Part shown: in pieces, positions 54,872 to 64,000 of the stretch
Position numbering within the stretch: the stretch's first letter is position 1
Layout of the letters: every line of letters begins with the position of its first letter
Assembly: GCF_002091985.1 (NCBI RefSeq)
Contig: NZ_MKKX01000019.1
Location: 18,368 to 82,367, forward strand
DNA length: 64,000 nt
DNA from: Rhodococcus sp. 1163
GTDB lineage: Bacteria; Actinomycetota; Actinomycetes; Mycobacteriales; Mycobacteriaceae
Direction of reading: 5' to 3'
Notes under the pieces: generated by a model
The model's database searches: none
Seen by the model: only the letters and a program-made list of their open reading frames with translations
What the model was told of the DNA's origin: nothing
Program-made: the position numbers and the translations under genes

Positions 54872-55881
54872 CACTTTCCCGAAAAATCGGCGCCCTCGCG
54901 GTAGCCGTCGTCACCGTCACATCGCTGACTTCGTGTGCACAATCCACCGACTCCGATACCATCCGCTTCGCACTCGATTGGACACCGAACACCAACCACA
55001 CCGGGCTGTACGTCGCTTTACAGGAGGGATACTTCGCCGACGCCGGACTCGACGTCGAAATCCTGCCGTACAACAGCACCTCCCCGGACACTCTGGTCGA
55101 CGCGGGCAACGCCGAGTTCGGCATCAGTACGCAGAGTTCAACTACATTCGCGAAAACCGCTGGAGCTCAAATCATTTCGGTACTGGCCCCGCTGCAACAC
55201 TGGGCCACCGGAATCGGGGTGAAAGCCGACCGCGAAGACATACCGAGCCCGAAAGCCTTGGACGGCAAAGTCTACGCAGGCTTCGGTGATACCGGCGAGA
55301 AGGCCGGACTACGCCAAGTCATCCAGAACGACGGCGGCAAAGGTGAGTACGACACCGTCGTACTCGGAACCTCGGCCTACGAGGCCGTGTATTCGGGCAC
55401 AGCGGACTTCACCGTGTCCTACCTGGCGTGGGAGGGTATCGAGGCCGAGCACAGCGGTACTCCGATGAAGTACTTCGACTACACCGACTACGGCTTCCCC
55501 GACGCCTATGCACTCACGGTCAACGGTAACGAGAACTGGCTGGCAAGCCATCCCGACGAGGCCGAGAAATTCGTCCAGGCGCTGCAACGCGGCTACCAAC
55601 TCGCGGCAGACGATCCGGTCCGCGCCGCGCAGGACATCATCGATGCGAATCCGGGAGTCTTCACGGACGAGCAATTGGTCTTCGAAAGCCAGCAGATGCT
55701 CGCCGACCGCTACATGCTGGACGAGTCGGGCGCGGTCGGGCGACAGAACCTCGACAAATGGACCGAATATTCGAAATTCCTGTACGAAAACGGTGTCCTG
55801 GTCGATCAAGGCGGCAACGCCGTCGACGCCGAGCCCGACTGGTCCACCTACTTCACCGATGACTACCTCGGCGCTCAGTAG
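54868..55881 (+). CDS. thiY: Thiamine-precursor ABC transporter, substrate-binding lipoprotein (ThiY-like)
   Basis: 337 residues. Signal VTLSRKIGALAVAVVTVTSL with lipobox LTSC. The mature start IRFALDWTPNTNHTGLYVAL and FGISTQSSTTF are hallmarks of the NMT1/THI5-like family that binds formylaminopyrimidine or HMP. The GTG at 54868 has GGAGG 7 bases upstream and overlaps the tenA stop (GTGA). The protein sits on the outer membrane face and feeds the permease and ATPase encoded next. Confidence 0.93.
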   Translation: MTLSRKIGALAVAVVTVTSLTSCAQSTDSDTIRFALDWTPNTNHTGLYVALQEGYFADAGLDVEILPYNSTSPDTLVDAGNAEFGISTQSSTTFAKTAGAQIISVLAPLQHWATGIGVKADREDIPSPKALDGKVYAGFGDTGEKAGLRQVIQNDGGKGEYDTVVLGTSAYEAVYSGTADFTVSYLAWEGIEAEHSGTPMKYFDYTDYGFPDAYALTVNGNENWLASHPDEAEKFVQALQRGYQLAADDPVRAAQDIIDANPGVFTDEQLVFESQQMLADRYMLDESGAVGRQNLDKWTEYSKFLYENGVLVDQGGNAVDAEPDWSTYFTDDYLGAQ

Positions 55882-56692
55882 CGCGGCGTTCGGCGCAGTC
55901 GAACGGCCGGCGAAGCGTAGACCGCGAATCGGGGCTGCGGTCAGGTGGGCCTTGCCGTCGGTCACCATCGTCGTGGTGCTCGTCATCGGATGGCAGGTCT
56001 ATGTCCAGCTCAGCGGGATCCGACCACAGGTACTGCCCTCGCCGTCGAGAATCGTGGCTCAGGGTTGGGCGCAGCGCGACGCCATCGCCGAGAATGCAGC
56101 AGCAACTCTCCAAGTCACCGTTCTCGGATTTGCAGTATCCCTGGTAGTTGCCTGGATACTTGCCGTCGCCGTCGACTTCTCACCATGGCTCCGACGAGCA
56201 GTGGTGCCGCTGTTCGTGATCTCGCAGACGCTTCCGATCATCGCTATTGCCCCACTGCTGATCATCTGGTTCGGGTTCGGACTACTTCCCAAGATTCTCG
56301 TGATCGCGCTCGCTACGTTCTTCCCCATGGCCATCGGCCTCATCGAAGGATTCGCGGCAGCCGATCGAGATGCGCGCGCACTCCTGGCGAGCATGGGCGC
56401 AACCCGCTGGCAGCAGTTTCGATATATTCGTCTGCCCTCTGCGATGCCCCGCTTCTTCACCTCGCTTCGTATCGGAATCACGTACGCCGTCGTGGGTGCC
56501 ATCTTCGCCGAATACGCAGGAGCCAGCGCCGGACTCGGGATATACATGAGCCAGCAGAAGAACTCGTTCCGCACCGATCTCGTCCTGGCTGCGGTGCTCG
56601 TCACGGCCGTTATCAGCGTGACGCTCTTCCTGCTGACCTACGCCGTTGAACGCGTCGTCGCCCCCTGGGCGCAGGACAGTCGGCCGCGATGA
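55859..56692 (+). CDS. thiX: Thiamine-precursor ABC transporter permease (ThiX-like)
   Basis: 277 residues with about six membrane helices: VTIVVVLVIGWQVYVQL, LQVTVLGFAVSLVVAWILAV and so on. The EAA loop is ALLASMGATRWQQFRYIRLP, the contact site for the ATPase. The ATG at 55859 lies 23 bases inside the end of thiY, an unusually long overlap, and has only a weak ribosome site, so it relies on coupling. It overlaps the ATPase gene by 4 bases. Confidence 0.92.
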   Translation: MTTSALSSAAFGAVERPAKRRPRIGAAVRWALPSVTIVVVLVIGWQVYVQLSGIRPQVLPSPSRIVAQGWAQRDAIAENAAATLQVTVLGFAVSLVVAWILAVAVDFSPWLRRAVVPLFVISQTLPIIAIAPLLIIWFGFGLLPKILVIALATFFPMAIGLIEGFAAADRDARALLASMGATRWQQFRYIRLPSAMPRFFTSLRIGITYAVVGAIFAEYAGASAGLGIYMSQQKNSFRTDLVLAAVLVTAVISVTLFLLTYAVERVVAPWAQDSRPR

Positions 56693-57414
56693 CGGCCGTG
56701 CATCTGTCCGGACTCACGAAGTCCTACGGCGACCGGCCAATCCTCGACGGGGTCAGCTTCGACGTCGAGCCTGGAGAGTTCGTTTCCGTCATCGGTCCGA
56801 GCGGCTCGGGCAAGAGCACAGTATTCAATATGATTGCCGGTCTCGATACCCCGGACAGCGGAGTCGTCGAGGCACCCCCGTGCGCTTATATGCCACAGAA
56901 GGACCTGCTGTTTCCGTGGCGCACTGTGCTCGACAACACGACACTCGGCCTCGAGGTTCGCGGGATGAGCAAGAAGCAAGCGCGGATCCAGGCGCAGAAA
57001 CTCTTTCCCGCCTTCGGGCTCGAGGGATACCAGAAGGCGAGGCCCTCCGAATTGTCCGGCGGGATGCGGCAGCGAGCAGCGATGCTGCGCACGGTGATTC
57101 AAGAACGCGAGGTACTACTGCTCGACGAGCCGTTCGGAGCCCTCGACTCGCTGACCCGCACCAGCATGCAAGCGTGGCTGCAGGACGTCTGGCTCGACTA
57201 CCGATGGACCGTCCTGATGATCACCCACGACATCCGGGAAGCTGTCTATCTCTCGGATCGGGTGATCGTACTATCGGACAAGCCGGCACATGTACGACGG
57301 CAAGTGACGGTATCGCTGCCGAGGCCACGAAAGCTCGACGTCGTCACGACACCGCACTTCGCTGCGCTGGAAGCCGAACTGATGGAGGTGTTGATCGGCA
57401 ACCCCGGCCGCTGA
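56689..57414 (+). CDS. thiZ: Thiamine-precursor ABC transporter ATPase (ThiZ-like)
   Basis: 241 residues. Walker A is VIGPSGSGKSTVFNMIAGLD, the Q-loop PQKDLLFPWRT, the signature ELSGGMRQRAAMLRT, Walker B EVLLLDEPFGALD and the H-loop MITHDIREAV. It belongs to the nitrate/taurine/THI5-type importer class. Last gene of the riboswitch-controlled tenA-thiY-thiX-thiZ operon. The next gene is convergent and begins 2 bases later. Confidence 0.94.
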   Translation: MTAVHLSGLTKSYGDRPILDGVSFDVEPGEFVSVIGPSGSGKSTVFNMIAGLDTPDSGVVEAPPCAYMPQKDLLFPWRTVLDNTTLGLEVRGMSKKQARIQAQKLFPAFGLEGYQKARPSELSGGMRQRAAMLRTVIQEREVLLLDEPFGALDSLTRTSMQAWLQDVWLDYRWTVLMITHDIREAVYLSDRVIVLSDKPAHVRRQVTVSLPRPRKLDVVTTPHFAALEAELMEVLIGNPGR

Positions 57415-57416
57415 TC

Positions 57417-58058
57417 TCAGCCCAGCCGTGCCGCAAGATCCGCGACCGCAACCCACGCGGTGTCCAGGCTGTCTCTGGACCGAGGAACCAGGGTCGCCAT
57501 CGCGGGTACACGGGTCGCCAACGTCAGATCGACCACGACAACGAACAGATCCATTCCGAGCGCGGCACCGAGAACCTGTTGTAACAGCGGAACGGCGTGA
57601 TCGGTACCGAAGTCAGGTGTCCCCGCCCCGTACTCGTTGCCACGACTCGACACCACTACCACCGGCTTGCCTTGGAGTGGACGAGTCGGGCCGTCGAACG
57701 GAACCGTGACACCGGGAACATGGACATAGTCGATCCATGCTTTCAGTGTCGACGGAACCGACCAGTTGTACATCGGAGCACCGATCACCACGACGTCAGC
57801 CGAGATCACCTCGTCGATCAACGTTTTTTGCAACGCCTCTGCCTCGGGAGGCACAGCCTCGTCCGGCGTCCGCAAATGTGGGGCCCAATGCATCGCCGAC
57901 GTCGGAAGATGCGGCAGCGGATCTCGGTGCAAATCGCGATGGATCACCGAGTGGTCCGGGCTCTGCTCATGCCACACATCCGAAAAATGTGCCGTGACCG
58001 CGCGTGAGACGGAATTACTCAGGTCGGCGGACGAATCGAGATGCAGCAACTGCGGCAT
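57417..58058 (-). CDS. FMN-dependent NADH:quinone/azo reductase-like flavoprotein
   Basis: 213 residues, flavodoxin-like fold of the AzoR family. MPQLLHLDSSADLSNSVSRA carries the FMN phosphate-binding loop, then ADVVVIGAPMYNWSVPSTLK and GKPVVVVSSRGNEYGAG bind the isoalloxazine. The ATG at 58058 follows AGGAG with 6 bases between. Such enzymes reduce quinones and azo compounds with NADH. It is divergent from the small helix-turn-helix gene. Confidence 0.92.
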   Translation of the reverse strand: MPQLLHLDSSADLSNSVSRAVTAHFSDVWHEQSPDHSVIHRDLHRDPLPHLPTSAMHWAPHLRTPDEAVPPEAEALQKTLIDEVISADVVVIGAPMYNWSVPSTLKAWIDYVHVPGVTVPFDGPTRPLQGKPVVVVSSRGNEYGAGTPDFGTDHAVPLLQQVLGAALGMDLFVVVVDLTLATRVPAMATLVPRSRDSLDTAWVAVADLAARLG

Positions 58059-58116
58059 GAAGCACTCCTGGGATCGAGGGGGTACCGAACAGGATATGCC
58101 GCAGTAGGGTTCAGAC

Positions 58117-58482
58117 ATGGACCACCGGTACATCGCAGCGGCGCTCTCACCTCAGGACGCGCGTCGAGTCACTTCGTCGATTTCCGATGCGGACGGACGA
58201 ACTCCGCACCTGGCATTGGACGGAGCCGATCTCGATATCGACGAGTCCGGTCGGCGCGCAGTGATGGAACTACTCCGTCAACTCGCGTCAGGGACCGCTG
58301 TGACGATCGGACCGGTCAACGAGTTGCTCACCACTTCACAGGCGGCAGACCTTCTCGGAGTATCCGACACATATGTTCGCAAACTCGCAGACGCAGGGTC
58401 ACTGGCCATCGAAATGCGTGGAACCCACCGACGCTTTCGCCTGGAAGACCTCATCCGGCATCGGGAGAAGTTCACACCCTAG
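58117..58482 (+). CDS. Small helix-turn-helix (excisionase-type) DNA-binding protein
   Basis: 121 residues. The C-terminal MerR/excisionase-like domain (about 69-118) reads LLTTSQAADLLGVSDTYVRK, followed by GTHRRFRLEDLIRHRE. The N-terminal 65 residues resemble the antitoxin-like part seen in such proteins. These are often antitoxins or prophage regulators, but no PIN or other toxin gene lies directly downstream; a convergent small gene follows instead. TAGGGT at 58105-58110, 6 bases before the ATG, suggests a leaderless message. Confidence 0.85.
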   Translation: MDHRYIAAALSPQDARRVTSSISDADGRTPHLALDGADLDIDESGRRAVMELLRQLASGTAVTIGPVNELLTTSQAADLLGVSDTYVRKLADAGSLAIEMRGTHRRFRLEDLIRHREKFTP

Positions 58483-58489
58483 CGTCGCG

Positions 58490-58798
58490 TCAGCCGGCTT
58501 GGCGTCCGAGCAGCTCCGACTGCAATGTCAAGAGATCACGAAACGCTTCCCCTGATGCTCGCCACAGTTGATGTGCATCGATGTAGTCGACACCGAGAAG
58601 ATTGACGTCTCCGCGATATGCGCCCACGTCCACCGACAGCTTGCCCACAATGATCGCTATATCGCGATCGAGGTGTTCGCCATCCGATCGCTCCAGGTTC
58701 CGGAATTGCGAAGAGAAGTAGTCGGCCGTGATCCGATGGTCGACGAACTGCGCTACCAGAATCACGAAACGTGATGCGTGAAGGGACGACTGCTCCAC
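58490..58798 (-). CDS. Small acidic protein, possibly colicin-immunity-like
   Basis: 102 residues from the GTG at 58798, which has AGGAGAGG 8 bases upstream; the frame continues 15 codons further without a site. The sequence HASRFVILVAQFVDHRITAD, then DIAIIVGKLSVDVGAYRGDV and a late YIDAHQLWRASGEAFRDLL, follows the layout of colicin-D-type immunity proteins (helical, acidic, D-Y segment then a DE-QL helix). The similarity is a pattern judgement, not an alignment. No toxin gene is seen beside it. Function uncertain. Confidence 0.6.
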   Translation of the reverse strand: MEQSSLHASRFVILVAQFVDHRITADYFSSQFRNLERSDGEHLDRDIAIIVGKLSVDVGAYRGDVNLLGVDYIDAHQLWRASGEAFRDLLTLQSELLGRQAG

Positions 58799-59038
58799 TG
58801 GGCTGACCTCTCCTACAGGTCGACAACCCGCCAAGGTCGCCACAAATTATTGCCGGCTCGGACCGGCGACAGTGCTGACGAAACTCCGCCATCAGAAAGA
58901 TCGCATGAGTGGGGGTGTCGAGATTCGAATGCTAAAACCTGACCTGCGCCCAACGATAGCGACCTAAACACGACCCGATGCCGGTTATTGAGATCGTTGT
59001 GAGCGATCACAACAACCAGATCAGCGGATTCGCGGACG
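58799..59038. other. Intergenic region with no convincing gene
   Basis: 240 bases. A short minus-strand frame with no ribosome site was judged spurious. The only structure seen is the palindrome at 58996-59013. Confidence 0.5.
58996..59013. promoter_or_regulatory. Palindrome GTTGTGA-GCGA-TCACAAC
   Basis: Perfect 7-bp arms around 4 bases. It resembles half-sites of CRP-type boxes, but the spacing is 4 rather than 6, so it is a different operator or a hairpin. It lies 26 bases after the stop of the 59039-59812 gene. Confidence 0.35.
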
Positions 59039-59812
59039 TTACTGCAGAGTTCCTAGAGGAAGTCGCTCTGGAGTATCCAATTCCCAGAATTTCCAGCCAT
59101 CCCTGACCTCGATATCGCCGCTGATATGCGTGGCTACAGCGCTGGCAGCTTGCGTAGGATCGTCGAACCGTCGCCCCTCCATCGGCCCCTGCATGATCTC
59201 GAGGCGCTTGTTGGACGGGTCGAATCGGGCACTCAGACGGTAGCCGTCGAAATCGGCGACGACCCGGACCCGCAGATCTGGGATCTCTTCCTCAGCCGCA
59301 ACAGCTTTCTTCGACGGGCCGCGACGCACGGCCGGCTTGGCCCGGTGAACAGCGGCAGCGCGAGCTTCCTCTTCCAGCTTTGGATCGGCAGCCGCATGCA
59401 GACCCAACAGCGACCACTTGTTGCGTCCGTGTTGGACTCGCCCGACCGCGATAGCGTGGTGACCAGTTCGAGTGCGAAGCGGCGAATCCTGTACCCACAA
59501 ATCGACTTCGCCGCGAATATCAGCCGCCATCTCTTCGGAAGACACCATGAAGAACGACGGCTCGGAAGCACCCAGATCCACGAACACCCAGTAAGACGAC
59601 CCGGTGTCGTCACTTGCCAACGACTCGTCCTGACGACGAGCCTTCCAATCGCCTACGGCCTTGGACCGCACCCGAACCACGCAGCTCGAACCGTCTACAC
59701 CCCAAACCTGAACTGGATTACGCCGCGACGTCGTCAGCCGTTCGGCCCGACCGCCGCGCAATACAACAGCGCCGATGAAGGCCCTGATTCCCTGCTCCGA
59801 TACATCTTCCAC
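59039..59812 (-). CDS. Uncharacterised two-domain protein, restriction-endonuclease-like and RAMA-like
   Basis: 257 residues. The first half (about 8-115) has AFIGAVVLRGGRAERLTTSR, then VWGVDGSSCVVRVRSKAVGDW and YWVFVDLGASEPSFFMVSSE, the strand order of small PD-(D/E)XK-fold proteins that read VxVKs...fvfVdl...yvvps. The metal aspartate seems replaced, so catalysis may be lost. The C-terminal half (about 175-250) has YRLSARFDPSNKRLEIMQGP and a late DGWKFWELD, like the RAMA/DUF4357 wrap seen in restriction systems. A basic Ala/Lys linker joins them. Start is a GTG with a weak site. Assignments are pattern-level only. Confidence 0.6.
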   Translation of the reverse strand: MEDVSEQGIRAFIGAVVLRGGRAERLTTSRRNPVQVWGVDGSSCVVRVRSKAVGDWKARRQDESLASDDTGSSYWVFVDLGASEPSFFMVSSEEMAADIRGEVDLWVQDSPLRTRTGHHAIAVGRVQHGRNKWSLLGLHAAADPKLEEEARAAAVHRAKPAVRRGPSKKAVAAEEEIPDLRVRVVADFDGYRLSARFDPSNKRLEIMQGPMEGRRFDDPTQAASAVATHISGDIEVRDGWKFWELDTPERLPLGTLQ

Positions 59813-59946
59813 CTATGCCACCTCTGGTCTGCTTACCCGTGCAGATGATGAGAAGTGCCTACGACGGGTGGCGCGCACGACTCGTATATCCACCTCAGCC
59901 TAGTCGCCCAACCACCCCGACAGGAACCCGTGCACAATCGATCACT

Positions 59947-60252
59947 ATGGAACACCGCATCGAACACCTACCAGAGCAGCATCGATTCGAGATATATCTC
60001 GACAAATCCCTCGCCGGATTCTCCGACTACCTGGAGTCGGACGGCATACGAACGTTCAACCACACCGTGACACTCCCCGAACATCGCGGCCACGGGCTCG
60101 CGGCGATATTGACAGAACACGTCCTCGAAGACAGCCGCGCAGGAGGGTTCTCCGTAATCCCGGCATGCTGGTTCGTACGGGAGTTCATCGAGTCGAGCGC
60201 AGGTCGCTACGACGATCTACTCCAGTCGTCCGAATCTCCCGGCCAGATATAG
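59947..60252 (+). CDS. Small GNAT-type acetyltransferase (YjdJ/COG2388 group)
   Basis: 101 residues, a minimal acetyltransferase domain. The acetyl-CoA loop is TLPEHRGHGLAAILTEHVLE (RGHGLA as Q/RxxGxG/A), and the C-terminus VIPACWFVREFIE is the family-specific end with its cysteine. Start ATG at 59947 (MEHRIEHLPEQHRFEIYLDK). It is divergent from the 59039-59812 gene. Substrate unknown. Confidence 0.88.
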   Translation: MEHRIEHLPEQHRFEIYLDKSLAGFSDYLESDGIRTFNHTVTLPEHRGHGLAAILTEHVLEDSRAGGFSVIPACWFVREFIESSAGRYDDLLQSSESPGQI

Positions 60253-60270
60253 CCCCGCTTATTGCTTCAA

Positions 60271-60314
60271 TGGTCCATTCATACGATCAGATAGCGTCGG
60301 TGCGCCATCGAAGC
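60271..60314 (+). repeat. Direct repeat copy 1 (44 bp)
   Basis: Begins TGGTCCATTCATACGATCAG. The second copy at 60377-60420 differs at three or four positions. The copies start 106 bases apart. Confidence 0.85.
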
Positions 60315-60376
60315 AGTGCCGTCGACGGTGTCGATGACGACAGGAATGCCGATGATGCGCCCCCTGACCGCGTCGA

Positions 60377-60420
60377 TGGACCATTCATACGATCAGATAA
60401 CGTCGGTGCGCCACCGAAGC
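60377..60420 (+). repeat. Direct repeat copy 2 (44 bp)
   Basis: Begins TGGACCATTCATACGATCAG and ends GCGCCACCGAAGC. It pairs with 60271-60314. It lies just beyond the end of the rRNA operon. Confidence 0.85.
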
Positions 60421-60506
60421 GACCGTCGAACACGAATGTGGGATGTGGGCCCGCCGACGCTATCGACACAGCAGCCACCAGCACACCAAGAGCAATAAAC
60501 GCAGTA

Positions 60507-60534
60507 AAGCCCCCAACCATACGGTTGGGGGCTT
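60507..60534 (-). terminator. Intrinsic terminator of the rRNA operon
   Basis: Arms AAGCCCCCAACC and GGTTGGGGGCTT with a 4-nt loop; on the minus strand TTTACTGCGTTT follows. It lies 13 bases beyond the 5S 3' end. Confidence 0.9.
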
Positions 60535-60547
60535 CACTACACAATGT

Positions 60548-60665
60548 GTTCGGCGGTGTCCTACTCTCCCACACCCTGTCGAGTGCAGTACCATCGGCGC
60601 TGGAGGGCTTAGCTTCCGGGTTCGGAATGGGACCGGGCGTTTCCCCTCCGCTATGGCCGCCGTAA
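60548..60665 (-). rRNA. rrf: 5S ribosomal RNA
   Basis: Minus-strand sequence TTACGGCGGCCATAGCGGAG, then CCCGGTCCCATTCCGAACCC and the 3' end GACACCGCCGAAC; about 118 nt. Helix I forms between GGCGGCC/GGCGG-type ends. Ends are accurate to a few bases. Confidence 0.95.
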
Positions 60666-60771
60666 CTCTATGAAACAGTTACACACGGAACACAACGAAC
60701 CATTCACACATAACGGTGAATGAAGTTGGCTCATTCAATTTTGTAATACTGAAACGTGTGCTGTTTCAGAT

Positions 60772-60788
60772 ATTGCACAGTGGACGCG
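60772..60788 (-). other. 23S processing stem, 3' strand
   Basis: ATTGCACAGTGGACGCG is the exact complement of 63966-63982. Together they form the 17-bp stem that brings both ends of 23S together for RNase III. Pairing continues imperfectly toward the 23S ends (TCTTTGTGG with CAACAAAGA). Confidence 0.85.
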
Positions 60789-60799
60789 TAGCTTCTTTG

Positions 60800-63957
<3,158 letters not shown>

Positions 63958-63965
63958 AAGATGCT

Positions 63966-63982
63966 CGCGTCCACTGTGCAAT
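63966..63982 (-). other. 23S processing stem, 5' strand
   Basis: CGCGTCCACTGTGCAAT, exact complement of 60772-60788. It lies in the 16S-23S spacer, most of which is beyond the window edge. Confidence 0.85.
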
Positions 63983-64000
63983 TCTCAAACAACACACACA

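Larger units (their letters stand above)
60253..60506. other. Spacer between the GNAT gene and the rRNA operon
   Basis: About 250 bases with no gene I can support. They contain the pair of 44-bp direct repeats listed separately; short frames on both strands have no ribosome sites. Confidence 0.5.

Noticed and set aside
58813-59010. Short minus-strand reading frame of 65 codons
   Set aside because: No ribosome site, no recognisable pattern, and it overlaps a palindrome.
58996-59013. CRP/GlxR assignment for GTTGTGA-GCGA-TCACAAC
   Set aside because: Spacer is 4 bases instead of 6, so it does not fit the CRP/GlxR consensus; kept only as an unassigned palindrome.
60165-60665. Reading frames across the repeat region and 5S gene
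   Set aside because: They run into the 5S rRNA and the rRNA terminator and reflect the direct repeats rather than protein.

Overview
The window looks like chromosomal DNA of a high-GC actinomycete, most likely Rhodococcus or the related Rhodococcoides group. The gene order argS-lysA-hom-thrC-thrB-rho-rpmE-prfA matches mycobacteria and their relatives. Other actinobacterial marks are a fused CysN-CysC, an Asn/Arg-rich insert in Rho, a LigB-type DNA ligase, DUF3558 lipoproteins and a three-subunit PntAa/Ab/B transhydrogenase. Product names come from motifs and overall resemblance read by eye; no database search was run.

Layout. 1-9.8 kb (minus): housekeeping block for Arg-tRNA synthetase, Lys and Thr synthesis, Rho, L31 and the start of release factor 1. 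10-14.1 kb: a DUF3105/DUF305 pair and a convergent phosphoketolase. 14.2-15.2 kb: tRNA-Arg(CCG) and a coiled-coil protein. 15.2-19.1 kb (minus): sulfate activation operon cysD-cysNC-cysQ, with CysQ carrying an extra NTF2-like domain. 19.1-23.2 kb: an IclR regulator flanked by two kinds of palindromic boxes, then a DUF1214 protein, an SDR and a PAPS-dependent-type sulfotransferase. 23.3-24.5 kb: a methyltransferase and a MarR regulator. 24.6-30 kb (minus): a five-gene valine/isobutyrate catabolic operon. 30-33.6 kb: a SWIM protein and a SNF2 helicase. 33.8-42.7 kb: assorted metabolic, secreted and transport genes. 42.7-45.6 kb: pntAa-pntAb-pntB. 45.9-53.9 kb: HIT, S51 peptidase, lipoproteins, FAD oxidase, LigB and a carboxylesterase. 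54.0-57.4 kb: a TPP riboswitch controlling tenA and a thiamine-precursor ABC transporter. 57.4-60.3 kb: an azoreductase-like flavoprotein and several small, poorly known genes. 60.5-64 kb (minus): 5S and 23S rRNA with their terminator and processing stem; 16S lies beyond the right edge.

How the genes may work together. The most interesting region is 15.2-23.2 kb. CysD and CysNC make PAPS, the sulfotransferase should use it, and CysQ should clear the PAP by-product. The two divergent operons sit on either side of one IclR gene. Both upstream regions carry the same rare palindrome, GGTnCA-TATT-TGnACC, and KstR-type boxes (TnnAACnnGTTnnA). This suggests a locally coordinated, possibly steroid-responsive sulfation module. 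Other regulatory features are a textbook THI-box, a CRP/GlxR-type palindrome, a palindrome inside the valine-operon promoter, and several genes whose -10 box sits 6-7 nt before the start codon (leaderless transcripts).
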